A stretch of DNA of 64,000 nucleotides from Pullichristensenella sp963930055. Its GTDB lineage: Bacteria; Bacillota; Clostridia; Christensenellales; Aristaeellaceae. Every line of letters begins with the position of its first letter. The stretch's first letter is position 1. Shown here in pieces: positions 34,762 through 42,515 of this stretch. A program made the translations under genes and the position numbers. The notes beneath the pieces were generated by a model. The model searched no databases, was not told the origin of the DNA, and saw only the letters and a program-made list of their open reading frames with translations. Location of the stretch: contig CAWVKS010000007.1 in assembly GCA_963930055.1 (NCBI GenBank), positions 186,001-250,000 of the forward strand, written 5' to 3'.

Positions 34762-35403
34762 ATGGGCTGGACGAAAATCGACCGCAGCGCCTGGAAGCGG
34801 GAGGCCTATTTCCGTCACTACCACGAGGACGTGCCCTGCTTTTACAGCATGACCGTGCCCTTGGATGTAACGCGGCTGCGCGCGGCGGGGATGAAGCTGT
34901 ACCCGGCGATGCTCCATGCACTTTCCACCGTCGTCAACCGCCACGAGGAGTTCCGCACGGCCATCGTCGCCGGCGAAGTGGGCGTGTACGACGTCCTCTT
35001 CCCCTGTTACACGGTGTTTCACCGGGAGACGGAGACGTTTTCCAACCTCTGGACGGCATACCGGCCGCGCTACGCCGACTTCCTGGCGGCCTACGAAGAG
35101 GACCTGCACCTCTACGGGCATTTGGAGGGCTTCATGCCCAAGCCGGACGCGCCGGAAGGGATGTTTACCGTTTCGATGCTGCCGTGGGCGAGCTTCGAGG
35201 GCTTCCATCTGGAGCTCCCACGGGGCAACGACTACCTTTTGCCCATCTTCACCATGGGCAGGATGTACGCGCGCGACGGGCGGACGCTTTTGCCGCTGGC
35301 GCTGCAGGCGCACCACGCCGTCTGCGACGGCTTCCACGCCTGCCGCCTGGTGCGCGAGGCGCAGGAACTGCTCGACGCCCCGGAGGCGTGGGACGGGCAA
35401 TGA
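34762..35403 (+). CDS. cat: Chloramphenicol O-acetyltransferase-like protein (type A CAT)
   Basis: A 213-residue protein of full CAT length. It shows PCYTVFHRETETFSNLW (about 81-97), FTMGRMYARDGRTLLPLALQ and the active-site HHAVCDGFH (184-192, catalytic His185 or its equivalent, and Asp189). These match trimeric CatA enzymes closely, so acetyl-CoA-dependent chloramphenicol acetylation is plausible. The chromosomal setting, base composition like its neighbours and short spacing to the LCP gene argue against a recent resistance cassette. It could be a resident xenobiotic acetyltransferase. AGGAGG precedes the ATG. Confidence 0.88.
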   Translation: MGWTKIDRSAWKREAYFRHYHEDVPCFYSMTVPLDVTRLRAAGMKLYPAMLHALSTVVNRHEEFRTAIVAGEVGVYDVLFPCYTVFHRETETFSNLWTAYRPRYADFLAAYEEDLHLYGHLEGFMPKPDAPEGMFTVSMLPWASFEGFHLELPRGNDYLLPIFTMGRMYARDGRTLLPLALQAHHAVCDGFHACRLVREAQELLDAPEAWDGQ

Positions 35404-35440
35404 AAAACGGCGGAGGAGAATGTTCTCCCCCGCCGCTTTT
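35404..35440. terminator. Bidirectional terminator between cat-like gene and reductase
   Basis: An AAAACGGCGGAGGAGAA / TTCTCCCCCGCCGCTTTT arm pair around a 1-base centre lies between convergent genes, overlapping the reductase stop. Confidence 0.8.
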
Positions 35441-36297
35441 CAGCGGTACGCGCGGATGAGCGCCTGCGTGCCCTCCTCGCCGTAGCCCTGCGCTTCCAGC
35501 GCGCGGAACATGGCCAGCACCTTTTCCAGCACCGGCAGGGGCAGGTCGTGTTCGCGGGCTTCCCCGTCCGCCAGCGTCATATCCTTGATAAAGTGCTTGA
35601 TGAAAAAGCCGGGGGCGAAGTCGCCATGGGCGCTCTTGGGGCCGTTGTGGGAAAGCTGCCAGGAGCCCGCCGCGCCGCCGGAAATGGCGGCGATGACCTC
35701 GTCCACGTCCAGCCCCACTTCGCGGGCATAGGCGATGGATTCGCACACGCCCGCCAGCGTGCCGGCAAGGGCGATCTGGTTGGCCATCTTCGTATGCTGG
35801 CCGCTGCCGGCCGCGCCCATGTAGCGGATGGACGTGCCCATCGCCTCGAAAATGGGGAGGGCGCGGTCAAACGCGTCGCGGTCGCCGCCGACCATGATGG
35901 TCAGCGTGCCCTCGCGCGCGCCCGAGTCGCCGCCGGAAACGGGGGCGTCCAGGGCGCTCAGGCCCCTGTCCGCCGCCTCTGTATAGATGCTCTGCGCCAG
36001 GCGCGGGCTGGTGGTGGTCATGTCGATGACCAGCGCGCCGGGGCGGGCGTTTGCCAGTATGCCCTTGTCTCCGAAGTACACTTCCTTCACGTCCGGGGGA
36101 AAGCCGACCATGGTGATGACTACGTCCGCGTCGCGCACGCAGTCGGCCACGTTCTCGCGCCAGGCGGCGCCGGCGTCCAGCGCCTCAAGCGCCTTGGCGC
36201 GCGTGCGCGTATAGGCGCTGACCTCGTAGCCGTGCCTGAGCAGGTTTTTCACCATGCCGTTGCCCATGACGCCTACGCCGATAAAGCCGATCTTCAT
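35440..36297 (-). CDS. NAD(P)-dependent beta-hydroxyacid dehydrogenase (GarR/MmsB-like)
   Basis: A 285-residue enzyme with the dinucleotide loop IGFIGVGVMGNGMVKNLL (about 3-20). The substrate motif is DAPVSGGDSGAREGTLTIMVGG (about 117-138), with the catalytic Lys in GSGQHTKMANQIALAG (about 163-178). It ends with FIKHFIKDMTLA. The family reduces tartronate or succinic semialdehyde, or oxidises 3-hydroxyisobutyrate; the substrate is undetermined. The ATG at 36297 has GAGGAGG 8 bases upstream; an in-frame TTG six bases earlier is not favoured. It is divergent from the ABC-permease-like gene. Confidence 0.9.
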   Translation of the reverse strand: MKIGFIGVGVMGNGMVKNLLRHGYEVSAYTRTRAKALEALDAGAAWRENVADCVRDADVVITMVGFPPDVKEVYFGDKGILANARPGALVIDMTTTSPRLAQSIYTEAADRGLSALDAPVSGGDSGAREGTLTIMVGGDRDAFDRALPIFEAMGTSIRYMGAAGSGQHTKMANQIALAGTLAGVCESIAYAREVGLDVDEVIAAISGGAAGSWQLSHNGPKSAHGDFAPGFFIKHFIKDMTLADGEAREHDLPLPVLEKVLAMFRALEAQGYGEEGTQALIRAYR

Positions 36298-36375
36298 CCG
36301 CAAGACCTCCTCGTTGCCCGGGGGCGGTTTGGAAGTTAAATTCGCCGCGCAGGGACGTTTTTCCTGCCGCGAGGC

Positions 36376-36404
36376 TCGACAAAATATGATTTTTATAGTA
36401 TAAT
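36376..36404 (+). promoter_or_regulatory. Promoter of the CmpB-like membrane protein gene
   Basis: TCGACA (36376-36381), 17-base spacer, TATAAT (36399-36404). Confidence 0.7.
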
Positions 36405-36437
36405 CGTTCTGAAATTATCAATTCTTTGGAGGGTCCT

Positions 36438-37163
36438 ATGGTTCATCCGCTGGAGCGGTGGTTTTTGTGGTTCGCCATTTACAGTTTAATCGGCTGGGTG
36501 TATGAAAGCATACTCTGCTCGGTGGCGGGCAAAAAGCTGGTCAACCGCGGCTTCCTCAACGGGCCGGTGTGTCCCATTTACGGCACGGGGGCGGTGGCGG
36601 TGGTGTTCGTTCTCTCGCCGCTCAAGGACATGCCCGTTTTGCTGTTCCTGGCCAGCGCTGTGCTCACCACCGCGCTGGAATACCTGACTTCCTGGGCGAT
36701 GGAAAAGCTCTTTCACGCCCGCTGGTGGGACTATTCCCAGCGCTTTTTGAACATCCGCGGCCGCGTGTGCCTGCGGGGGTTCGTGGCCTTCGGGGCCATG
36801 TCCGTACTGGTGGTCCGCTATGTGCACCCGCGCGTGGCGGCGCTGACGGCGCGGCTTTCGGCCAGGGCGACGCATATCTGCGCGGCGGCGCTGGCGCTCT
36901 TATTCTGCGCCGACCTGGCGCTGACGCTCATCACCGTATTGGGGCTGGACAAGCGCCTGCGCGCCGCGCGCGAGGCCCTGCGCGAACAGCTGGAGGAGCG
37001 CGTGCCCCAGCTGCGCGGCCTGCACGCCTTCCAGATGAAGCGCCTGAGCCACGCCTTCCCTTCCCTGGACTTTACGCGCTACCACGAGGAATGGCTGCGC
37101 CTGCGCGAACGCCTGCGCCACAAGCCGCTGCGCATGGACGGCGGCCGGGACAGCGAACGATAG
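36438..37163 (+). CDS. Putative ABC-transporter permease (CmpB/PF06541-like) membrane protein
   Basis: A 241-residue protein with about five hydrophobic segments. The family opening is FLWFAIYSLIGWVYESILCSV and VNRGFLNGPVCPIYGTGAVAVV (about 45-66), followed by ALEYLTSWAMEKLFHARWWDYS. A charged amphipathic tail rich in Arg/Leu (about 175-241) probably lies in the cytoplasm. Despite the family name, no ABC partner is nearby and the function is uncertain. GGAGGG lies 4 bases before the ATG at 36438; an in-frame TTG start at 36426 is less likely. Confidence 0.82.
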   Translation: MVHPLERWFLWFAIYSLIGWVYESILCSVAGKKLVNRGFLNGPVCPIYGTGAVAVVFVLSPLKDMPVLLFLASAVLTTALEYLTSWAMEKLFHARWWDYSQRFLNIRGRVCLRGFVAFGAMSVLVVRYVHPRVAALTARLSARATHICAAALALLFCADLALTLITVLGLDKRLRAAREALREQLEERVPQLRGLHAFQMKRLSHAFPSLDFTRYHEEWLRLRERLRHKPLRMDGGRDSER

Positions 37164-37209
37164 CGGCGGGCGCGCTTTGAAAAGATATTGTTAAACCGCA
37201 GGAAGCTAC

Positions 37210-37238
37210 TTGACAAGCCGGGCGGGGCGTGGTATCCT
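37210..37238 (+). promoter_or_regulatory. Strong promoter with no protein gene downstream
   Basis: TTGACA (37210-37215, perfect), 17-base spacer, TATCCT (37233-37238). It drives transcription into 37246 onward, where no credible gene exists on this strand. Confidence 0.75.
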
Positions 37239-37245
37239 TTAGGTA

Positions 37246-37261
37246 GTTAGTTAAAACTAAC
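37246..37261. promoter_or_regulatory. Palindromic operator at the predicted transcription start
   Basis: GTTAGTTAAAACTAAC: perfect 7-base arms around AA, starting about 8 bases after the -10. The sequence resembles DtxR/IdeR-type or similar dimeric repressor sites. A related palindrome, ATTAGTTTAGACTAAT, occurs at 50843-50858. Confidence 0.55.
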
Positions 37262-37515
37262 CAATGCGGGGAAAAACGACCCGGTACGGCCATGCGTCCG
37301 GGCAGGACCTCCGCCCCGCATGTGCATCCGGGCCCGTCCCGGCGCGCTTGGACCGGCGCGCGGGGAACGCGGCGGGCACGGCGCTCACTGCATGGCTCTC
37401 TTCCCTGCTCAAGGGCGCGGACGCGCGTGCGTCCGCGGCGGTGGAGAGGGCCGCCGCCTCCTCTATGGCCGGCGCGACGAAGCAAACCGTCGCGCCGGCT
37501 CCCGTTTTGGGGCAA
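37246..37515 (+). ncRNA. Candidate regulated structured RNA
   Basis: The transcript from the promoter at 37210 would cover about 270 bases dense in stable stems: GCGGGG / CCCCGC (37266-37319), GCGCGC / GCGCGC (about 37343-37361), CGCGGACGC / GCGTCCGCG (about 37416-37438) and a 12-bp GCCGGCGCGACG / CGTCGCGCCGGC stem (about 37468-37499). The last is followed after 5 bases by TTTT. An ATG at 37264 opens a frame but has no ribosome site and runs antisense into the next gene, so I do not call it coding. The family is unknown. It fills the otherwise gene-free stretch 37164-37557. Confidence 0.4.
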
Positions 37516-37557
37516 AGGCCGACGGGCGGCAAGGGCGGTTGTGCCCCTGCGCCTTGC

Positions 37558-38514
37558 TCATTCCATATCGAACATGTTCAGCTGCTGGGAAAAAGCGGTT
37601 TTCCAGCGCGTGCTGAGGCGCTTGAACTCCTCGGCGTCCAGGCGGCGGAAGGGCTGCGCCCCGCGCGAAACGAGCGCGCGGTTGCCGGCATAGCCGGTGT
37701 AGGCGTAGACCCAGTCGCACAGGCCGCGCTTGAGGGCGTCGGCCTCGCCGCGCTTGCCGTCCGTGTTAAAGACGAAGGCAGCGCGCGCCAGGGAAAACAC
37801 CAGCTTGCTGCGGGCGATGGCGTGGGGCACGGTGGGCAGCGCCTCCGGGTGCTCAAGCGAGAGCGCCGCCATGCGGCCTTCGGCGATGAGCGTTTGCATC
37901 GGCTCCTCCGCGATGTGGGCGAGCAGGCCGCCGGCGGGCACGTCGATGAGCGTGCCGCCCAGCTCCGCTACCATGGAGGCGGCCACGCGGGAGACGCCCA
38001 GCTCGCCGCCGGTGACGACGCTGTAACCGAGTTCGCAGGCGCCGCGCACGACGCCCTCGACGCCCTCGCGCACCTCGGGCGTGGTCTTGACGCCGCTCAA
38101 GCCCACCACGGCCACCGCCGGGCGATCGAGCAGCGCCCGCTCCCCGGCAAAGAACAGCGCCGGCGGGGCGGCGTTGCCCATGCGGGCGCGGAACTGGGGC
38201 GGATATTCCTCGTCGAAGCAGGTGACGATGCGCACGCCCTTTTCCATAAAACCCTCCAGCGCGTAGGTAAGCTGCACGCCGCGGTGCAAAAGCGTATAGA
38301 GGCGGTAGCCCTCCTCCTCGCTGACGCCCAGGAGCATCATCAGGCCGCTGATGTCCGCGCGCAGAAGCGCGCCCAGGCGGCCGGCGGCGCTGGACTTGAC
38401 GCGGGCGAGCACACGGGCGTACTCCGCCGTGTTCAAGGGGCGCGCGTATTCGGCGCGGTCGGCGGAGAGCGGTATGGTCAAAAGCATGGTGGCAAAGGCG
38501 TCGTCGTTGTACAT
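37558..38514 (-). CDS. Divergent DprA/Smf-like Rossmann-fold protein
   Basis: A 318-residue protein matching the central DprA region. YPPQFRARMGNAAPPALFFAGERALL (about 104-129) is followed by VAVVGLSGVKTTPEVREGVEGVVRGACELGYSVVTGG, equivalent to the DprA VAIVGTR...VSG core. The usual GxARGID-type loop is replaced by GELGVSRVAA, so ssDNA/RecA-loading activity is uncertain. An N-terminal helical half precedes it and a short C-terminal tail ends QLNMFDME. It may be a stand-alone sensor or processing protein. GGGAGG precedes the ATG. It is convergent with the candidate RNA. Confidence 0.65.
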   Translation of the reverse strand: MYNDDAFATMLLTIPLSADRAEYARPLNTAEYARVLARVKSSAAGRLGALLRADISGLMMLLGVSEEEGYRLYTLLHRGVQLTYALEGFMEKGVRIVTCFDEEYPPQFRARMGNAAPPALFFAGERALLDRPAVAVVGLSGVKTTPEVREGVEGVVRGACELGYSVVTGGELGVSRVAASMVAELGGTLIDVPAGGLLAHIAEEPMQTLIAEGRMAALSLEHPEALPTVPHAIARSKLVFSLARAAFVFNTDGKRGEADALKRGLCDWVYAYTGYAGNRALVSRGAQPFRRLDAEEFKRLSTRWKTAFSQQLNMFDME

Positions 38515-38596
38515 GGAGCTTCCTCCCCCGCCGCGCTTTGCGCGGCGATTCCATTATACCACAGGCCGGGCGGCGCTTCAACCGCCGTTGGAATGC

Positions 38597-38643
38597 AAAA
38601 GGGCTGCCCCAAATGACCATCCGGGGTCGTTTTGGGGCAGCCT
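38597..38643 (-). terminator. Intrinsic terminator after CrtO-like gene
   Basis: A minus-strand GGCTGCCCCAAA / TTTGGGGCAGCC stem is followed by CTTTTGC. Confidence 0.75.
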
Positions 38644-38650
38644 CCCGGCC

Positions 38651-39193
38651 TCAGCCGGCCGCGCGCGCGACCCGCTTGGCCGCCTGGATGGCCTGCAGTT
38701 CGCGCTGGCGCTCCAGCAGGATGACCAGCCGCGGGCGGTTGTAGCGCTGGATGAGGATGAAGGGCAGGTTGCCGAAGAAGTCGTAAAGCAGCATGCAGAT
38801 CCAGTTCCAGCCCCTGGGCAGCAGCATGAGGAACATGGGGCTGAGAAGGATGAGCACCACATGCACCAGCTCTGCCACGCAGGTTTCGCGGATAAGCCCT
38901 TCGACGTGCTCCGGGCTGCGCATGACGCCGATCTTCTTGCGGAAGGTATGGGGTATATAGCGGCTCATGTCCGGCACCTTGTCCTTCCAGCGGTTGATGC
39001 CCAGTTTCAAATAGATATCGCCGTTTCGCTCCCAACCGTGGCAGGCATAGGGAAAGGCGCGGTAGTCAAAGTTCTTGCGCGGCATCATCTCGCCAATCAG
39101 GAAGCAGAGCAGGCCCATCACCAGGCAGATGATGCCAAAGCGCAGGATGAGGCCGAAGAAGGCGGGGATCTGCGACAGCAAGCGGGAAAACAT
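38651..39193 (-). CDS. CrtO-like membrane acyltransferase family protein
   Basis: A 180-residue protein. A hydrophobic N-terminus (about 8-40) is followed by FPYACHGWERNGDIYLKLGINRWKDKVPDMS (about 54-84), which matches the signature of the staphylococcal glycosyl-diaponeurosporenoate acyltransferase (CrtO) family. A further hydrophobic pair follows (AELVHVVLILLSPMFLMLLPRGWNWICMLLY). No carotenoid genes are present, so the substrate here is probably another lipid or glycolipid. AAGGAGG precedes the ATG by 6 bases; the longer upstream frame has no ribosome site. Confidence 0.7.
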   Translation of the reverse strand: MFSRLLSQIPAFFGLILRFGIICLVMGLLCFLIGEMMPRKNFDYRAFPYACHGWERNGDIYLKLGINRWKDKVPDMSRYIPHTFRKKIGVMRSPEHVEGLIRETCVAELVHVVLILLSPMFLMLLPRGWNWICMLLYDFFGNLPFILIQRYNRPRLVILLERQRELQAIQAAKRVARAAG

Positions 39194-39253
39194 CCAAGAC
39201 CTCCTTATCGGGGGCGTAGAAAAAGCCATTCTGGTTTCAGAAGCAGTTCTATC

Positions 39254-39282
39254 ATTATAGCAAGACGCGGGAAAGAATGCAA
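39254..39282 (-). promoter_or_regulatory. Promoter of the CrtO-like gene
   Basis: On the minus strand: TTGCAT (39277-39282), 17-base spacer, TATAAT (39254-39259). Confidence 0.75.
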
Positions 39283-39322
39283 CGGATATTTGTAAGAGCG
39301 CAGATTAAAAAACAGCGCGCGC

Positions 39323-39357
39323 AAAAAAGCGCCGCCTCCCGGGTGGGGAGACGGCGC
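39323..39357 (-). terminator. Intrinsic terminator of the hdr-flx-frd operon
   Basis: A minus-strand GGCGCCGTCTCCC / GGGAGGCGGCGCT stem is followed by TTTTTTG, 14 bases after the frdA stop. Confidence 0.85.
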
Positions 39358-39371
39358 CTGGCGCCTTGGCG

Positions 39372-40976
39372 TTACTTGGCGTCGCCGGTGCGCGCGTAGT
39401 GCGGCAGCAGCTTCGGCGATTCCTCGGTCGGCTCGATGCCGGCGGCCTTCAACTCGGCCATGAACTTGTTCACATGCTCGAGCGTGGGCTTGCCCAGATG
39501 CACGTCCTTGCAGGCCTTGGCAGCGGAGATGCCGGCCTGACGGCCAAAGACGATGACGTCCAGCAGGGAGTTGCCCATCAGGCGGTTGCGGCCATGGATG
39601 CCGCCGACGGCCTCGCCGGCCACGAAGAGGCCGGGGATGCAGCTCTCGCACTGATCGTTGACGCGCAGGCCGCCGTTCTGGTAGTGCAGCGTCGGGTAGA
39701 CGAGGATCGGCACCTTGCGCATGTCGATGCCGTACTTGAGGAACATGCGCAGCATGGCGGGCAGGCGCTTTTCCAGCGTGCCTTCGCCGTGGATCATGTC
39801 GATCATCGGCGTATCGAGCCACACGGCCTGGCCTTCGGGCGTGGTCACGCCCTTGCCGCGGGATTTGCACTCGCGGATGATGGAGGCGGCGGACACGTCG
39901 CGGGTCTCCAGCGGGTGCATGAAGGCTTCGCCTTCGGCGTTGATGAGCATGGCGCCCATGGAGCGCACCTTTTCCGTGACCAGCGCGCCGTAGATCTGCA
40001 GCGGGTAGGCCGCGCCGGTGGGATGGTACTGGAGGGTGTCGGCGTAGAGGAGCGGCACGCCCGCGCGATAGCCGAGGATGAGGCCGTCGGCGGTGGCGCC
40101 GTAGTGGTTGGAGGTGGGGAAGCCCTGATAGTGCAGGCGTCCCGCGCCGCCGGTGGAGATGATGACGGTCTTGGCGCGGGCGATGAGGTGGCGGCCCGTT
40201 TCCATGTTGAGCAGCACCGCGCCGGCGGCGTGGCCGTTTTCATCGAGGATCAGCTCGATGGCGGCGGTGAAGTCCACCACCGGGATCTCGCGGTTCCAGA
40301 CCTCGTCGCGCAGCGTGCGCATGATCTCCGCGCCGGAGTAGTCCGCCGCCGCGTGCATGCGCTTGCGGGAGGTGCCGCCGCCGTGGGTGGTGATCATGGT
40401 GCCGTCCTCGGCCTTGTCGAACTCCACGCCCAGCTCGTTGAGCCACTTGACCGCGCCGGGGCCATCCATGACCAGCTTGCGCAGAAGCTCAGGCACGGCC
40501 GCATAGTGGCCGCCGCCAAAGGCGTCGAGGTAGTGCTGGGCGGGCGAGTCGTTGGCCTTGTCGGCGGCCTGGATGCCGCCCTCCGCCATCATGGTGTTGG
40601 CGTCGCCGATGCGCAGCTTGGTGACGATCATTACGTTGGCGCCGTTCTCGTGCGCCATGACCGCCGCGGAAGAACCCGCGCCGCCGCCGCCGATGACGAG
40701 CACGTCCACATCGTAATCGGGATGCTCAAGGTCGAGGTCGAGGCCGGAAACGCGGCTCTTGCCCTCGAGCAGCGCGCGCAGCTCGACGGGCACCTTGTCG
40801 CCCTTGTTGACGCCCACGCGCAGCGTATCGAAGCCTACGTCGCGGTAGTCCGGGTGAAATTCCTTCAAAAGCGCGTCCTTTTCCTCGGCGCTCATGCGGC
40901 GCGGCTCCACCCCGATGCGCGAAGCGCGGGTGGCTTCCACCTTTTTAATGGATGCGAGCATGTCCTGAGAATACAT
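39372..40976 (-). CDS. frdA: Soluble fumarate reductase/succinate dehydrogenase-type flavoprotein subunit
   Basis: A 534-residue flavoprotein. After a leader of about 90 residues it shows the FAD loop VDVLVIGGGGAGSSAAVMA (about 89-107) and MMAEGGIQAADKANDS. It also has the dicarboxylate His in QYHPTGAAYP, the active-site Arg region LETRDVSAASIIRE, HYQNGGLRVN and NRLMGNSLLDVIVFGRQAG. The His that binds FAD covalently in SdhA/FrdA is absent (DANTMMAEGG), as in soluble thiol:fumarate reductase-like enzymes. There is no signal peptide and no membrane-anchor genes nearby. It is the last gene of the operon, 13 bases after frdB. Likely reaction: fumarate to succinate in the cytoplasm. Confidence 0.9.
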   Translation of the reverse strand: MYSQDMLASIKKVEATRASRIGVEPRRMSAEEKDALLKEFHPDYRDVGFDTLRVGVNKGDKVPVELRALLEGKSRVSGLDLDLEHPDYDVDVLVIGGGGAGSSAAVMAHENGANVMIVTKLRIGDANTMMAEGGIQAADKANDSPAQHYLDAFGGGHYAAVPELLRKLVMDGPGAVKWLNELGVEFDKAEDGTMITTHGGGTSRKRMHAAADYSGAEIMRTLRDEVWNREIPVVDFTAAIELILDENGHAAGAVLLNMETGRHLIARAKTVIISTGGAGRLHYQGFPTSNHYGATADGLILGYRAGVPLLYADTLQYHPTGAAYPLQIYGALVTEKVRSMGAMLINAEGEAFMHPLETRDVSAASIIRECKSRGKGVTTPEGQAVWLDTPMIDMIHGEGTLEKRLPAMLRMFLKYGIDMRKVPILVYPTLHYQNGGLRVNDQCESCIPGLFVAGEAVGGIHGRNRLMGNSLLDVIVFGRQAGISAAKACKDVHLGKPTLEHVNKFMAELKAAGIEPTEESPKLLPHYARTGDAK

Positions 40977-40989
40977 TGGTCAAGCCCCC

Positions 40990-41667
40990 TTACTTCTCGA
41001 TTTCGCGGTTGTTGTAGAGCTCTTTGATCTCGTCGATCGGCTTTTGCATGATGTCCTCGATGAGGGCGTTGAACTCGCCTTCCTCGATGGCCTTGACGCG
41101 CTCGGTGAGGTGCTTGGCCTCGGGCGCGATGTACTTGCCGTTCAGGCGGCGGGCCAACAGGGCCACCTGCGGGTGGGAGATGCCGGCCGGGCAGCGGGAG
41201 GAGCAGATGCCGCACATGACGCAGTCAAAGGACTCCTCGGCGCACTTCTTGAACTCGCCGCGCTGGGCGTAGGCGATGTACTGCATGACGTTGAGGCTCT
41301 GCGGGCAGGCCTTGGTGCAGGCGTTGCAGCCGATGCAGCTGTAGATCTCCGGGTAGAGCTGCATCATGATCTGCTCCTGCGGGCGCACCTTCTCGATGTC
41401 GTAGACCTGCTTGACCAGCGGGAAGTACGGCAGCGTGGCCACGTACATGTTCTCCTCCACCTTGGTGGAGCAGGCCAGGCACATTTTCAGCTCCGAGGAG
41501 CCCTTGACGCGGTAGACGGTGGCGCAGGCACCGCAGAAGCCGTTGCGGCAGCCGCAGCCGCGCTTGAGCTCGTAGCCCGCGTATTCCAGAGCGCCCATGA
41601 TGGTCAGGCTCTCCGGCACTTCGTATTTCTTGCCCATCAAATAGACCGTGATCATTTTATCAGCCAT
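40990..41667 (-). CDS. frdB: Iron-sulfur subunit of soluble fumarate reductase ([2Fe-2S] + 2x[4Fe-4S])
   Basis: A 225-residue protein. The N-terminal [2Fe-2S] domain is CGCRNGFCGAC...C (about 38-63). An alpha-helical domain follows with CIGCNACTKACP (about 112-123) and CVMCGICSSRCPAG (about 149-162). It resembles SdhB/TfrB but has two [4Fe-4S] motifs instead of the usual [3Fe-4S]/[4Fe-4S] pair. It also lacks the C-terminal CCG domains of methanogen TfrB; those are supplied in this operon by a separate HdrB. It would wire FrdA to the Hdr/Flx proteins. It lies 14 bases after flxA and 13 before frdA. Confidence 0.88.
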   Translation of the reverse strand: MADKMITVYLMGKKYEVPESLTIMGALEYAGYELKRGCGCRNGFCGACATVYRVKGSSELKMCLACSTKVEENMYVATLPYFPLVKQVYDIEKVRPQEQIMMQLYPEIYSCIGCNACTKACPQSLNVMQYIAYAQRGEFKKCAEESFDCVMCGICSSRCPAGISHPQVALLARRLNGKYIAPEAKHLTERVKAIEEGEFNALIEDIMQKPIDEIKELYNNREIEK

Positions 41668-41681
41668 GGTTCAGCCCTCCA

Positions 41682-42515
41682 TCAGTATTCGTCCGGCAGC
41701 TCGTCGAGCTGGTCAAAGCGGAACACGGGGCCGTCCTTGCAGACGTACTTGGTGCCGATGTTGCACCGGCCACACTTGCCCACGCCGCACTTCATGCGAA
41801 GCTCCATCGTGGTGTAGACCTGCGTCTTTTCAAAGCCCAGTTCGCCCAGCGACTGCAGGGTGAACTTGATCATGATCGGCGGGCCGCAGACCAGCACCGT
41901 CTTGTTGGGGTCAAAGCCCAGCTCGGTGACGTAGGCGGGCACGAAGCCCACGTGGCCGTCCCAGTCGTCCTGCGGGCGGTCGATGGTCAGGTGCACGTCC
42001 ACATCCGGGGCCTTCATCCACACATCGCGGATGATGTCGATGTCCACCAGATCCTCCTTGGAGCGGGAACCGTAGACAATGTCGATATGGCCGTAGTCCG
42101 CGCGGTTGGCGAGCATGTACTCAATGACGCTGCGCAGGGGCGCAAGGCCGATGCCGCCGGCGATAAAGACCAGATCCTTGCCCTTGAGTTCGGTGGTCAC
42201 CGGGAAGCCGTTGCCGTAAGGGCCGCGGACGGTGACCTGCTGGCCCACGTCCATCTGGTGCAGCCAGCTGGTGAGGCAGCCGCACTTTTTGATGGAAAAC
42301 TCCATGTGGTCGGTGCAGGTGGGCGACGAGGTGATGGAGAACATCGCCTCGCCCACGCCCGGGATGGACAGCATGGCGCACTGGCCCGGCATGTGCTTGA
42401 AGCACACGCCCGTGCCCGTGTCCGCGCGCACGACCGTGAAGGTCTTGACGTCCGGCGTATCGCGGCGGATGGACGTAACCACGCCGATGGTGGGGATCAG
42501 AGCGTTGTTGTTCAT
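41682..42515 (-). CDS. flxA: FlxA-like FAD/NAD(P)-binding oxidoreductase subunit
   Basis: A 277-residue ferredoxin-NADP reductase-fold protein: an FAD barrel (MFSITSSPTC, about 58-67) and a pyridine nucleotide domain (FIAGGIGLAPLRSVIEYM, about 119-136; VLVCGPPIMIKFTL). The C-terminal [2Fe-2S] site is MKCGVGKCGRCNIGTKYVC. It is homologous to hydrogenase/sulfhydrogenase gamma and anaerobic sulfite reductase B subunits and to FlxA of FlxABCD-HdrABC. It is the likely NADH entry point. It overlaps the flxB stop (ATGA), with GGGAGGG upstream. Confidence 0.88.
   Translation of the reverse strand: MNNNALIPTIGVVTSIRRDTPDVKTFTVVRADTGTGVCFKHMPGQCAMLSIPGVGEAMFSITSSPTCTDHMEFSIKKCGCLTSWLHQMDVGQQVTVRGPYGNGFPVTTELKGKDLVFIAGGIGLAPLRSVIEYMLANRADYGHIDIVYGSRSKEDLVDIDIIRDVWMKAPDVDVHLTIDRPQDDWDGHVGFVPAYVTELGFDPNKTVLVCGPPIMIKFTLQSLGELGFEKTQVYTTMELRMKCGVGKCGRCNIGTKYVCKDGPVFRFDQLDELPDEY

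Noticed and set aside
34762..35403. Acquired antibiotic-resistance cassette
   Set aside because: No IS, integron or plasmid signature around it, and it sits 12 bases behind a native LCP gene.
37264..38616. Long frame starting right after the promoter and operator at 37210-37261
   Set aside because: No Shine-Dalgarno sequence before the ATG, and most of it is antisense to the DprA-like gene. Treated as non-coding RNA instead.
39372..40976. L-aspartate oxidase (NadB)
   Set aside because: Linkage to an SdhB-like Fe-S subunit and to hdr/flx genes, absence of nadA/nadC, and the N-terminal extension favour a fumarate reductase-type subunit.
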